Shown: positions 17,648-25,829, counted from the stretch's first letter. The stretch is 35,104 nucleotides of DNA from an uncultured Caulobacteraceae bacterium (GCA_903923135.1 CAIXWN010000045.1:1-35104); one strand, 5' to 3'. Numbers and translations are program-made. Notes: generated from the letters alone by a model not told the origin.

Positions 17648-17701
17648 GGTGACCACTCCGGTTTCACGGGAGCGGACTTTAACGTCCGAAGCGCCCAAAG
17701 G

Positions 17702-17732
17702 TTCGACGCCCGAGAGTGGGTTAGCCTATAAA
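17702..17732 (+). promoter_or_regulatory. Possible promoter for crotonase gene
   Basis: TTCGAC (17702-17707) and TATAAA (17727-17732) are 19 bases apart in the short divergent gap ahead of the crotonase gene, whose ribosome site AGGA (17759-17762) precedes ATG 17770 by 7 bases. The spacing is longer than ideal, so this is a weak call. Confidence 0.25.
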
Positions 17733-17769
17733 GGGAACATAAAGGTCTGCCCGGAAGCAGGACGAACAG

Positions 17770-18585
17770 ATGGTTAAATTTCACGATATTCTCTATGCGG
17801 TCGAAGGCCCGCTGGCTGTGATCACCCTAAACCGGCCCGCCTACCGCAACGCCCAGAGCTACCGGATGCTCGACGAGATCGACCAGGCCTTCAGGCTGGC
17901 CGCCCCCGACGACGCCGTCCGGGTGGTCGTCGTGCGCGGCGCCGGCGGGGTCTTCTCCACCGGCCACGACCTCGGAACGCCGGAGGCGGTCGCCTATCGC
18001 AAGGGTCTCGGCGCCCGACCGGGCATCGCCACCTACGATCAGTTCAAGCGCTACAACCTCGATCTGCTGCTCGAGTGGCGAAACTTCCCCAAACCCACGA
18101 TCGCCATGGTCGAGGGCTACTGCATCTATGCGGGCTGGATGCTGGCATCAGCGATGGACGTGGTGTTCGCCGCCGACAACGCCGAGTTTCTGGCCGGGTT
18201 CGTCGAGTACATGTCCATTCCCTGGGACATTGGCGTGCGCCGCGCCAAGGAACTGTGCTTCGAAAGCCGCTTCATCTCGGCGCGAGACGCGCAGACCTAT
18301 GGTCTGGTGAACCAGGTCCTGGCCCCCGCCGACCTGGAACGCGAAACCTACGCCTGGGCGATGCGCGTGGCGGAGAACAGCCCCGAGGCCCTGCGCTTCG
18401 CCAAGATCCAGATGAACAAGGCCCAGGACGCCCAGGGGTTCAGCCGGGCCCTGGAAGATTCGCTGGGGGACTATCAGGCGATGATGTACCTGCCGGGTTC
18501 TGAAATGCGCGTCGAGGGGCAGCGCCGTCTGCTCACCGTCGACCTTGCAGTGAAGGGCAAGCGGGGCGAGCGGTTCGGCCTTTGA
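17770..18585 (+). CDS. Enoyl-CoA hydratase/isomerase (crotonase) family protein, catalytic glutamates replaced
   Basis: The protein has 271 residues and the crotonase fold is clear: VITLNRPAYRNAQS, VVVVRGAGGVFSTGHDL (oxyanion-hole strand), FPKPTIAMVEGYCIYAGWMLASAMD (second oxyanion-hole strand) and NSPEALRFAKIQMNKA near the end. By alignment by eye with rat mitochondrial enoyl-CoA hydratase, the positions of its two catalytic glutamates are M124 and F144 here. It therefore probably does not perform ordinary syn-hydration; crotonase relatives with altered residues act as isomerases, hydrolases, dehalogenases or decarboxylases. The true reaction is not known. The downstream dioxygenase gene overlaps its stop codon, which points to a shared pathway acting on a CoA-linked or hydroxylated acid. 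Confidence 0.88.
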   Translation: MVKFHDILYAVEGPLAVITLNRPAYRNAQSYRMLDEIDQAFRLAAPDDAVRVVVVRGAGGVFSTGHDLGTPEAVAYRKGLGARPGIATYDQFKRYNLDLLLEWRNFPKPTIAMVEGYCIYAGWMLASAMDVVFAADNAEFLAGFVEYMSIPWDIGVRRAKELCFESRFISARDAQTYGLVNQVLAPADLERETYAWAMRVAENSPEALRFAKIQMNKAQDAQGFSRALEDSLGDYQAMMYLPGSEMRVEGQRRLLTVDLAVKGKRGERFGL

Positions 18586-19385
18586 CCCTGTCGGACTCCC
18601 TCGTCGCTGATTTCCAAGCTGACGGAGCCGTGGCGCTTCGCGGCCTGCTTGCGCCAATTGAGATCGATGCGGCTCGCGCTGGCGTAGAAGCCAATATGGC
18701 CGCTCCCAGTCCCCGGTCTCTCACTGCCAGCCGCCCGGACGACCCCGGGCGCTTCTTCGAGGACTTCTGCAACTGGAGCCGCATTGCCGCCTATCGGCGT
18801 CTCGTTCAGGAATCGTTTGCGGCGCAAGCGGCGGGCCGGCTGATGGGCGCGCGCCAGGTCCGACTGCACCACGATCACCTTCTGGTGAAGGAGGCTGGAA
18901 CCAGGCAGAAGACCCCATGGCATCAGGACCAGCCCTACTACAACATCGATGGCGCGCAGACCTGCAGCCTATGGATCCCGCTGGACCCGGTGCCGATGGA
19001 ATCATCCTTGAGATTCGTGGCCGGATCGCACCTCGGCCCCTGGCTGATGCCGCGCACCTTCATGACCAGTGAAAGCCGCTGGTTCCCGGAAGGCTCACTG
19101 GCCGAGCTTCCCGACATCGATTCAAATCCCGCCGCCCATCGAATTCTCGGTTGGGCGCTCGAGCCTGGCGACGCCATCGCCTTCTCCATGCTCACCTTGC
19201 ACGCAGCAGCAGGATCCGCGACGCGGCGGCGGGCTCTGTCGTTGCGATTCATCGGCGACGATGTGACCCACGCCCCGCGGCCCTGGAAGACGTCGCCAGA
19301 TTTTCCGGGTCTCCAAGATGAGTTGCCGGCGGGAGCCGCCCTGGAACATCCACTGTTTCCCGTGGTTTGGCGGCAGCCGGACTGA
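18582..19385 (+). CDS. Phytanoyl-CoA dioxygenase (PhyH) family protein
   Basis: This is an Fe(II)/2-oxoglutarate-type dioxygenase of 267 residues. The iron triad is visible as H114 and D116 in TPWHQDQPYY and H207 in MLTLHAAAGS. The downstream LSLRFIGDD has the arginine expected to hold 2-oxoglutarate. PhyH enzymes hydroxylate acyl-CoAs or small molecules; the substrate here is not predictable. The start is TTG 18582 (TTGA overlap with the crotonase stop), so translation is coupled. A weak ribosome site fits coupling. Just after its stop the sequence changes into a fragment of an antiporter gene, so this gene is the right side of what looks like an inserted pair. Confidence 0.88.
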   Translation: MTLSDSLVADFQADGAVALRGLLAPIEIDAARAGVEANMAAPSPRSLTASRPDDPGRFFEDFCNWSRIAAYRRLVQESFAAQAAGRLMGARQVRLHHDHLLVKEAGTRQKTPWHQDQPYYNIDGAQTCSLWIPLDPVPMESSLRFVAGSHLGPWLMPRTFMTSESRWFPEGSLAELPDIDSNPAAHRILGWALEPGDAIAFSMLTLHAAAGSATRRRALSLRFIGDDVTHAPRPWKTSPDFPGLQDELPAGAALEHPLFPVVWRQPD

Positions 19386-19430
19386 CGCCGAACGCCTCCG
19401 GATCGACCAACACCTCACGCCGGCTGACAT

Positions 19431-19634
19431 ATGGGGCTGCGCGGCGCCATCAGCCTCGCTCTGGCCCTGTCGCTCCCGCCGGGCCCCTATCGAGACACCT
19501 TGCTCGGCGTAACCGTCGTGCTGGTGGTGTTCATTGTTGTCGTTCAGGGCCTGACCTTGGGGCCGCTGGCGGCGCGACTGCGGAAAGGTCTGCGGCCGGC
19601 CGACCCGGCTAGCCCGCCACCAGACGCGGGGTGA
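19431..19634 (+). pseudogene. 3' remnant of a CPA1-family Na+/H+ antiporter gene (NhaP-type)
   Basis: The 67 codons read GLRGAISLALALSLP, then YRDTLLGVTVVLVVF, then VVQGLTLGPLAARL. These are the signature WGGLRGA-type motif and last two membrane spans of CPA1 (NhaP/YjcE-like) sodium/proton antiporters, followed by a short tail. The other 300-plus residues are missing. In frame, a TGA at 19425-19427 closes the reading frame just before the remnant, and the bases 19386-19430 show no antiporter coding in any frame. The tail overlaps the end of convergent hflX by 26 bases. It is a dead fragment, left by a deletion or replacement of the 5' part. Confidence 0.75.
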
Positions 19635-20925
19635 GATCGGGACGCATCTGCTCGAAACGACCGAGCGCCTGGGGGTCGAGCCGTGCCGTGACGGCTAGGC
19701 CGTCTGCGCCTTCATTTCGGCCGGTCACCCGGCCGTGGCGATACAGCCAGGCCAGGGCCTCGCCATCGCCCGGACTGAGGAGAAAGATCCGCTCGGGGTC
19801 CTCGTCGATCAGTCCGGCGACGCGGGCGAACAGATCGGCGAGGCCCTCGCCGGTCACCGACGAGACGGCCACGGCGCCGCGCGCCCGCGCCTGCTCGGCG
19901 ATCTCCGTCCTGTGTTCATCATCGAGCAGGTCAATCTTGTTCCAAACCTCCAGGATGCGTCGGCCCTCGTCCCTTTTTACCCCCAACTCGTCGAGCACTG
20001 TCGTGACGTCCTGACCTTGGGCTTCGGAATCGCTGGAGGCGATGTCGCGGACGTGCAGGATGACGTCGGCCTCCCTCACTTCGTCGAGTGTGGCCCGGAA
20101 AGCCTCCACCAGCTCATGGGGCAGGTCGGAGATGAAACCGACGGTGTCGGAAAGGATCGCCGAGCGCCCGCCGGGCAGGCGAAGCTGGCGCAGGGTCGGA
20201 TCCAGGGTCGCGAAAAGCATCGACTTGGCCAGAACGTCCGCGCCGGTCAACCGGTTGAACAGGGTCGATTTGCCGGCGTTGGTGTAACCGACGAGAGCAA
20301 CAATGGGATAGGGCACGCGCTTGCGGCCCTGACGCTGCAGGTTGCGGGTGCGGCGTACGTCGGTCAGGTCGGCCTTGAGCTTGACGATCCGCTCGGCCAG
20401 CAGCCGCCTGTCCGCCTCGATCTGGCTCTCGCCGGGACCGCCGAGGAAGCCGAACCCGCCCCGCTGACGTTCCAGGTGTGTCCAGGTGCGCACCAGTCGC
20501 GACCGTTCATAGTCCAGCCGGGCCAGTTCGACCTGAAGACGCCCCTCCCCTGTGCGGGCCCGACGGGCGAAGATCTCCAGGATCAGGCCCGTGCGATCGA
20601 TCACCTTGACCTTCCAGGCTCTCTCCAGGTTGCGCTGCTGAACCGGAGTCAGGGCGTCATCGATCACCACCACGTCGACCCCGGCCTGGGCGCACAGCTC
20701 GCCGATCTCCGCCACCTTGCCTGAACCGAACAGGGTTGAGGGCGTCACGGCCCGCAGAGGCGCAATCAGACTCTCGCGGACTTCCAGATCCAGCGCCGCG
20801 GCGAGGCCGACCGCCTCTTCGAGACGCTCTGCCGCCGTCCGGGCCGGGCTCGCCTTGGGGCGGATGGGGTGTATGACCAGCGCGCCGAGCGGCGGCGCAC
20901 GGTGATCGATCGCGTTGGTCTTCAA
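19609..20925 (-). CDS. hflX: Ribosome-associated GTPase HflX
   Basis: HflX splits stalled or stressed 70S ribosomes. The 438-residue protein has the HflX N-terminal domain (the [12 protein letters not shown] and [17 protein letters not shown] segments), the glycine-rich linker with [19 protein letters not shown], and a GTPase domain with G1 [14 protein letters not shown]3 [17 protein letters not shown] and G4 NKID. The start is TTG 20925, overlapping the hfq stop as TTGA, so it depends on hfq translation; no ATG fits. The 3' end overlaps the antiporter remnant by 26 bases. Confidence 0.95.
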   Translation of the reverse strand: MKTNAIDHRAPPLGALVIHPIRPKASPARTAAERLEEAVGLAAALDLEVRESLIAPLRAVTPSTLFGSGKVAEIGELCAQAGVDVVVIDDALTPVQQRNLERAWKVKVIDRTGLILEIFARRARTGEGRLQVELARLDYERSRLVRTWTHLERQRGGFGFLGGPGESQIEADRRLLAERIVKLKADLTDVRRTRNLQRQGRKRVPYPIVALVGYTNAGKSTLFNRLTGADVLAKSMLFATLDPTLRQLRLPGGRSAILSDTVGFISDLPHELVEAFRATLDEVREADVILHVRDIASSDSEAQGQDVTTVLDELGVKRDEGRRILEVWNKIDLLDDEHRTEIAEQARARGAVAVSSVTGEGLADLFARVAGLIDEDPERIFLLSPGDGEALAWLYRHGRVTGRNEGADGLAVTARLDPQALGRFEQMRPDLTPRLVAG

Positions 20926-21176
20926 TCTTCGCCGTTTTCATCCATCGGCGGCTCGTACAATTGGACGGGTCCCGAGGGCATTATGGTTGAAATGGCGTGT
21001 TTGTAGACGAGTTGAGCCTGGCCATCACGCCGCAGCAAAACGCAGAAATTGTCAAACCAGCTCACGACACCCTGCAGTTTGACACCGTTGACCAGAAAGA
21101 TCGTCAGCGGCGTACGTGTGCGGCGAACGCTGTTGAGGAAGGTGTCCTGCAGGTTCTGCTTCTTATCGTTCGACAC
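20922..21176 (-). CDS. hfq: RNA chaperone Hfq
   Basis: The protein has 84 residues with both Sm motifs: Sm1 [20 protein letters not shown] and Sm2 [12 protein letters not shown]. The QNLQDTFLN opening with Q/F/N residues at the proximal RNA face is also typical. Hfq binds sRNAs and mRNAs as a hexamer. The C-terminal tail is short, as in other alphaproteobacteria. It lies 66 bases after the D-amino-acid aminotransferase gene and is coupled to hflX. Confidence 0.97.
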   Translation of the reverse strand: MSNDKKQNLQDTFLNSVRRTRTPLTIFLVNGVKLQGVVSWFDNFCVLLRRDGQAQLVYKHAISTIMPSGPVQLYEPPMDENGED

Positions 21177-21214
21177 GGGCTTAGGCCCCTTTTTTGAGGT
21201 TTGGGCGGCACAGA

Positions 21215-21231
21215 GAAGGCCGCAGGCCTTC
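21215..21231 (-). other. Hairpin between dat and hfq
   Basis: GAAGGCC-TGC-GGCCTTC on the minus strand is a perfect 7-bp stem with a 3-base loop, 11 bases after the stop codon of the aminotransferase gene and about 38 bases before the hfq start. No run of T follows on either strand, so it is not a standard intrinsic terminator. It may protect the upstream mRNA end or lower read-through into hfq-hflX. Confidence 0.4.
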
Positions 21232-21242
21232 CGGTCGCCAGT

Positions 21243-22106
21243 TCACGCAGCGGAACGCTGCGCCTCGCTGATATAGAGGCCCCTGAGCCGCTTCGCCACA
21301 GGACCCGGCTGTCCATCGCCGATTCCGACACCATCGATGCGAACCACGGGCAGAACCAGACTTCCGGCGCCCGTAATGAAGGCTTCACGGGCGGACCTAA
21401 CCTCGTCAAGCGTGAACGGCCGCTCGTCCAGACGCAGCCCCAGCTCCGCCACCAGACCGAGGATCGAGTTGCGCGTGACGCCGCGCAGGATGTTGGCCTG
21501 AACGTCACGCGTGCGCAGAACGCCCTCCGCGTCGACAATCCAGGCGTTGCTTGAGGCGCCCTCGGTCACAAGCCCCAGATCATCGACGAACCACGCCTCC
21601 GCGGCGCCGGCTTCCCGCGCCGCCTGCTTGGCCAGGACGTTCGGCAAGAGCCCGACCGTCTTGATGTCGCAACGTCCCCAGCGGTTTTCGGCCAGAGAAA
21701 CAACTCCGACGCCGCGTGCGGCGCGGGCCTCCCCGGCCGCAAGATCAACAGACTTCGCCGTGATCACCACGCTGGGCGGCACCGGCGGATCCGGAAAGGC
21801 ATGATCCCGGCTGGCGACACCGCGATTCACCTGGAGATAGACCAGACCGTCGCGGATCCGGTTTCGCCTCAGCGTCTCGGCCAGCACGATCTTCAGCGCC
21901 GCGTCGCTCATCGGCACGGCGATGCGCAACTCACCCAGGCTGCGCCTGAGACGGGCGAAATGCCCGGCTGAGTCGGCAAGTCTCCCGTCGAACACCGCCC
22001 ACACTTCATAGACCCCGTCGGCGAACTGGAACCCGCGGTCCTCGATATGCACCGCCGCATCAGCGTGCCGGACAAAACGTCCGTTCACATAGGCCACCCG
22101 TCCCAT
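21243..22106 (-). CDS. dat: D-amino-acid aminotransferase (class IV PLP enzyme)
   Basis: The protein has 287 residues and the fold type IV pattern: YVNGRFVRHADAAVHIEDRG at the start, the phosphate-side stretch with VYEVWAVFDG, the Schiff-base lysine K149 in RCDIKTVGLLPNVLAK, and the cofactor-binding EGASSNAWIVD segment. DIKTVGLLPNVLAK with the preceding RWGRCD is the D-amino-acid transaminase version rather than the branched-chain (IlvE) one. The enzyme interconverts D-alanine and D-glutamate via 2-oxo acids. Its ATG overlaps the ntrX stop (TGATG), so it belongs to the ntrYX transcription unit. Confidence 0.9.
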   Translation of the reverse strand: MGRVAYVNGRFVRHADAAVHIEDRGFQFADGVYEVWAVFDGRLADSAGHFARLRRSLGELRIAVPMSDAALKIVLAETLRRNRIRDGLVYLQVNRGVASRDHAFPDPPVPPSVVITAKSVDLAAGEARAARGVGVVSLAENRWGRCDIKTVGLLPNVLAKQAAREAGAAEAWFVDDLGLVTEGASSNAWIVDAEGVLRTRDVQANILRGVTRNSILGLVAELGLRLDERPFTLDEVRSAREAFITGAGSLVLPVVRIDGVGIGDGQPGPVAKRLRGLYISEAQRSAA

Positions 22107-23497
22107 CAGTCCCCACTCTCCTCGGCGATGCGCGCAGCTCCGAAGCCGAGCGACTTGAGTTTCCTGTGCAGCGCCGAACGTTCCATTCCGATGAACGCCG
22201 CCGTTCGCGAAATATTCCCACCGAACCGCATGATTTGCGCTTCCAGATACTCCCGCTCGAACAACTCACGCGCCTCGCGCAGGGGAAGGGCGATGATCCG
22301 TTCGGCGCCCAGACCGCCGCTCGACGGGGCCGCGCTGGCTTCGGCGGGCAACATTTCGGCGGTGATCGGCTGGCTGGGGTCGCCAGCGGCCAGAATGAGG
22401 ATGCGTTCGACGACATTCTTCAACTGACGAACGTTGCCGGGCCAGGCCTGCACCTGCAGCGTGGCGTAGGCGTCCGGAGCGAGCGTGCGCCGGGTCAGTC
22501 CTGACGCCTCGCTAAGACGATCAATGTAGTAGTCGATCAGTTCGGGTATGTCCTCCCGACGCTCCGACAGCCCCGGCACGCGCAGGGGCACGACATTCAG
22601 CCGGTGGAAGAGATCCTCGCGCAGGCGCCCGGCGGCGATCTCCGCCCCCAGATCTCGCGACGTCGATGTCACGACCCGCACGTCGACCTGCACGTCGGTG
22701 TCGCCGCCGACCCTACGGAAACGCTGCTCGACCAGCACCCGCAGGATCCGGCTCTGGGTCTCCCGCGGCATGTCGGCGACATCGTCTATGTAGAGCGTAC
22801 CCCCGTGGGCCCGCTCGAAGACACCCACATGCCCAGGCCTCACGCCGCTGCTCTCCTCTCCGAACAGCTCGCGATCCATACGCTCGGGCGACATGCCCGC
22901 TGCGCTGATGGCGACGAATTCGTTGCGGGCCCGTGGGCTGGCGGCGTGAATGAGCCTCGCGGCGGTTTCCTTGCCCGAGCCCGGTGGTCCCGAGATCAGC
23001 ACCCGGCTATTGGCCGAAGCGACCCGCGCGATCATCGAACGGAGTTGCTGGGCCGCCGTCGAGGCCCCCACCAGACCATCCGGCACGATAGCCTGGGTGC
23101 GCAGCTTTCGGTTTTCCCGCCGCAGGTTCGCCGCCTCGAGGGCCCGTTCCACGACCAGCATGAGGCGGTCCGATTTGAACGGCTTCTCGATGAAGTCGTA
23201 GGCTCCGCGCTTGATCGAGGACACCGCCGTTTCGATGTTGCCGTGGCCCGAAATCATGATCACCGGCAGATCGGGGTCCATCACCTTGACCCGATCCAGC
23301 AGTTCAAGTCCGTCGAGACCGCCCGCCGTCATCCAGATATCGAGAATAAGCAAAGCCGGCTTGCGCGCCCGGATCGCCGCAAGGGCGGCTTCGGCGTTGT
23401 GGGCCGTCCGGACCGCATAGCCATCATCCTGCAGGATGGCCGCCACGAGGTCGCGGATATCCGCCTCGTCGTCGACAACCAGAATGTCGCTGATCAT
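22106..23497 (-). CDS. ntrX: NtrX, NtrC-family response regulator
   Basis: The protein has 463 residues. The receiver domain has D53 in LLILDIWMTAGGLDG, the insertion-bearing loop typical of NtrX. The AAA+ domain has Walker A ISGPPGSGKE (168-177) and Walker B GGTLYIDDVADMP (232-244), then VRVVTSTSRDL and ENRKLR-type linkers. A Fis-type helix-turn-helix ends the protein (FGGNISRTAAFIGMERSALHRKLKSLG). Between ELFGEE and Walker B there is no GAFTGA loop, so it should not remodel sigma-54 promoters. NtrX is the partner of NtrY, involved in nitrogen, redox and envelope control in alphaproteobacteria. The start overlaps the ntrY stop as ATGA. Confidence 0.96.
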   Translation of the reverse strand: MISDILVVDDEADIRDLVAAILQDDGYAVRTAHNAEAALAAIRARKPALLILDIWMTAGGLDGLELLDRVKVMDPDLPVIMISGHGNIETAVSSIKRGAYDFIEKPFKSDRLMLVVERALEAANLRRENRKLRTQAIVPDGLVGASTAAQQLRSMIARVASANSRVLISGPPGSGKETAARLIHAASPRARNEFVAISAAGMSPERMDRELFGEESSGVRPGHVGVFERAHGGTLYIDDVADMPRETQSRILRVLVEQRFRRVGGDTDVQVDVRVVTSTSRDLGAEIAAGRLREDLFHRLNVVPLRVPGLSERREDIPELIDYYIDRLSEASGLTRRTLAPDAYATLQVQAWPGNVRQLKNVVERILILAAGDPSQPITAEMLPAEASAAPSSGGLGAERIIALPLREARELFEREYLEAQIMRFGGNISRTAAFIGMERSALHRKLKSLGFGAARIAEESGD

Positions 23498-25728
23498 GCT
23501 TGCACCTTGGGGCCGGCGGCGCCGGCGTCACGCGTGTTGAAGGTATCGCGAGTCCCCCGGAACCAAAGCACCACCCGGGCCCCGGGGCCTGCCCGGGCGT
23601 CGCCCAGCGTCAGCCCGCCCCCGTGCTCCTCCAGAATGCGCTTGACGATCGCCAGGCCAAGCCCCGTGCCCTTTTCGCGGGTCGTGACGTAAGGCTCGGT
23701 CAGCCGGTCCCGGTTCTGGGCGGGCAGGCCAACGCCATTGTCCTCAACGACGATGTCGAGGTGGTCGTTTTCCGCGCGCAGAACGATGGAGATCCGGCCC
23801 GGCGTGTCGTCCCCGGCCGCCCGACGGGCGGCGATGGCTTCTCCGGCGTTCTTGAGAACATTGGCGAGCGCCTGGGTGACGATGCCGCCGTCGCAGACCA
23901 GCGGCGTTTTCGGACACGGGTCGACAATCTCGATCGCCACCGAAGGGTCGGCGACCCGCTGGGCGAAGGCCGCCTGTCGAACGAGTTCGGCGGCATCGTG
24001 CAGCGCGAACTTCGGTTCGGGCATGCGAGCGAACGCCGAGAACTCGTCAACCATGCGGCCGATGTCGCCGACCTGCCGGATGATGGTGTCCACGCAGCGA
24101 TCGAAGATTTCGAGATCGGCCGTGATCTCCTTGCGATAGCGACGCTGCAGCCGTTCGGCGGATAGCTGGATCGGCGTGAGGGGATTCTTGATTTCATGCG
24201 CAATGCGACGTGCCACGTCACGCCAGGCGGCATTGCGCTGCGCCGCGACGAGGCGGGTGATGTCGTCGAATGTCAGCACCACGCCCTCGACGCCGGCGCT
24301 GGCGCGGGCGCGAAGCCGGCGGGTTTCCGAGCCCCGGATGATGTCGACATCCTCCTCGGCCTCGCCCCCGCTCTGGAAAGCCGCCGCCGCCACGGCGTCG
24401 AGTTCCGGGGCGATCTCACGCAGAGGCCGCCCACGGCTGGCGACCGGGTCGAGGGCCAGCAGGCGCAAGGCCTGAAGGTTGACAGCCGAGACCCGCCCTT
24501 CGGGGTCGAGACCGATGACGCCGGCGCTCACGCCGAGGAGCACAGCCTCCATGAACAGCCGGCGTGACTCGGCCTCGACGTTGGCCGCCCGCAACGCTTC
24601 CTGCTGCTCCTGAAGGTCAAAGGTCATCCTGTTGAACGCACGCGACAAAACGGCGATCTCCTCCGGGTCGCGCCGGGTGTCGACCCGCGCGGACAGATCA
24701 CCGCCGGCCACGCGGCCCGCCGCCTGCACCAGTCGGGCCACGGGCGCCGCGATGGCGTCGGCCGCTTCCATGCCCAGCCAGACTGCCCCCACAAGAACCA
24801 GCAGCACCGTCTCGATGTAGCTGAACACGAAGGCCGCCTGAATCCGCGCCCGGCGCGCCTTGGCTTCCCGGTAAGCCGCAAGCGAGGTCTCCGTTTCGCG
24901 CAGGTGGCGGAAGATCCCGTGGCTGAGCGGGCGGACGACATAGAGGTAGGCGTCCGTATAGCCGTGCAGGCGGTAGAGTGCTCGGAACAGGTCGGCGGAT
25001 TCAAAGGCGCCCACTGAGACCACGCCCTCATCGGCCGCGGTGAACGTCGACAGCGGCGGCGCCAGGAAGGGAATCGCCGCGCCGCCCTGCGGTTCGGCCC
25101 TGGCCAGCACGCGGCCGTCCCGGTCGAGCACATAGGCCGCCGAAAAGCCGCTCTCGGCGACGAGGTCTCGCAGGAACCGGCCGTAGGCCACCGGCGAATC
25201 GGCGAGGCTGCCCGCCGCCTGATCAAGGCTGTCCGCCATGCCCGCAACATGGTGACCGATGTAGTCCTTCTGTTCATCAACATAGGACCGCGCGACCGTG
25301 GCGGAGTTCTCCACGACATTCTGCACCCGGGCGTTGAACCAGTTGTCGACACCCCGGGTGACCAGCACGCCGAAGAATAGCGCCACGATTACCGCCGGCG
25401 CCACGGCGGCAAGCGAGAACAGGGTCACGAACCGCAGATGCAGGCGGGCGCCGGCGTCGCTGGACTGGGCGCTCACCAAACGAACAAGTCGCCATGTCAG
25501 AAGCCCCGCAAGCCCCAGGATCAGAAGCGACCCGAGGACCAGCAGGGTGAGCACCACCGGGCTTGCCGGCCCGAGTGCGCCGCTGAGTGTCGGAGATGAC
25601 CCCAGAGCGACAGAGATCGCTGTCAGGGTGGCCGCAAGCCCCAGGCACCCGCCCAGCAGCAGTCGCGACTCGAGAACCCGCCGCCAGGCCGGGAACCGGA
25701 TCAACGCAGTGGCGGCGCCTTCAGGCAT
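23494..25728 (-). CDS. ntrY: NtrY membrane sensor histidine kinase
   Basis: The protein has 744 residues. It has several N-terminal membrane spans, a large periplasmic-type sensor portion, a further membrane span (VFSYIETVLLVLVGAVWLG), a HAMP domain, a PAS domain (around GVIGLDPEGRVSAVNLQ), a kinase core with the phosphoacceptor H511 in AHEIKNPLTPIQLSAERLQ, and the ATPase motifs NVLKNAGEAI, VEDNGVGLP and GTGLGLAIVKR. This is the standard NtrY architecture. NtrY phosphorylates NtrX and can cross-talk with NtrC. The start is ATG 25728, with about 150 bases between it and ntrC. Confidence 0.96.
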   Translation of the reverse strand: MPEGAATALIRFPAWRRVLESRLLLGGCLGLAATLTAISVALGSSPTLSGALGPASPVVLTLLVLGSLLILGLAGLLTWRLVRLVSAQSSDAGARLHLRFVTLFSLAAVAPAVIVALFFGVLVTRGVDNWFNARVQNVVENSATVARSYVDEQKDYIGHHVAGMADSLDQAAGSLADSPVAYGRFLRDLVAESGFSAAYVLDRDGRVLARAEPQGGAAIPFLAPPLSTFTAADEGVVSVGAFESADLFRALYRLHGYTDAYLYVVRPLSHGIFRHLRETETSLAAYREAKARRARIQAAFVFSYIETVLLVLVGAVWLGMEAADAIAAPVARLVQAAGRVAGGDLSARVDTRRDPEEIAVLSRAFNRMTFDLQEQQEALRAANVEAESRRLFMEAVLLGVSAGVIGLDPEGRVSAVNLQALRLLALDPVASRGRPLREIAPELDAVAAAAFQSGGEAEEDVDIIRGSETRRLRARASAGVEGVVLTFDDITRLVAAQRNAAWRDVARRIAHEIKNPLTPIQLSAERLQRRYRKEITADLEIFDRCVDTIIRQVGDIGRMVDEFSAFARMPEPKFALHDAAELVRQAAFAQRVADPSVAIEIVDPCPKTPLVCDGGIVTQALANVLKNAGEAIAARRAAGDDTPGRISIVLRAENDHLDIVVEDNGVGLPAQNRDRLTEPYVTTREKGTGLGLAIVKRILEEHGGGLTLGDARAGPGARVVLWFRGTRDTFNTRDAGAAGPKVQA

Positions 25729-25785
25729 TGGGAAAACCCGTCACCCGCACACCGCCGCCCGACGATCATGAAACTCCATCAAAAG

Positions 25786-25815
25786 AGTCTAGATCGGACT
25801 GTGCCCAAAACTCAA
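25786..25815 (-). promoter_or_regulatory. Possible ntrY promoter
   Basis: Reading the minus strand, TTGAGT (25815-25810) and TAGACT (25791-25786) are 18 bases apart, about 60 bases before the ntrY start. Together with the terminator-like hairpin after ntrC it suggests ntrYX may start its own transcript. The match is only moderate. Confidence 0.25.
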
Positions 25816-25829
25816 CAGCGGAGTGACCC

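Noticed and set aside
17672-17689. Short inverted repeat CGGAC...GTCCG beside kdpC
   Set aside because: Only five paired bases around a six-base loop; too short to support a regulatory call.
17673-19382. CGGACT at 17673-17678 and 19377-19382 as direct repeats bordering the cassette
   Set aside because: Six bases are expected by chance, and the copies do not sit exactly at the inferred breakpoints.
22604-23692. Open frame of 362 codons on the plus strand opposite ntrX and ntrY
   Set aside because: Antisense to conserved coding sequence, no motif and atypical composition.
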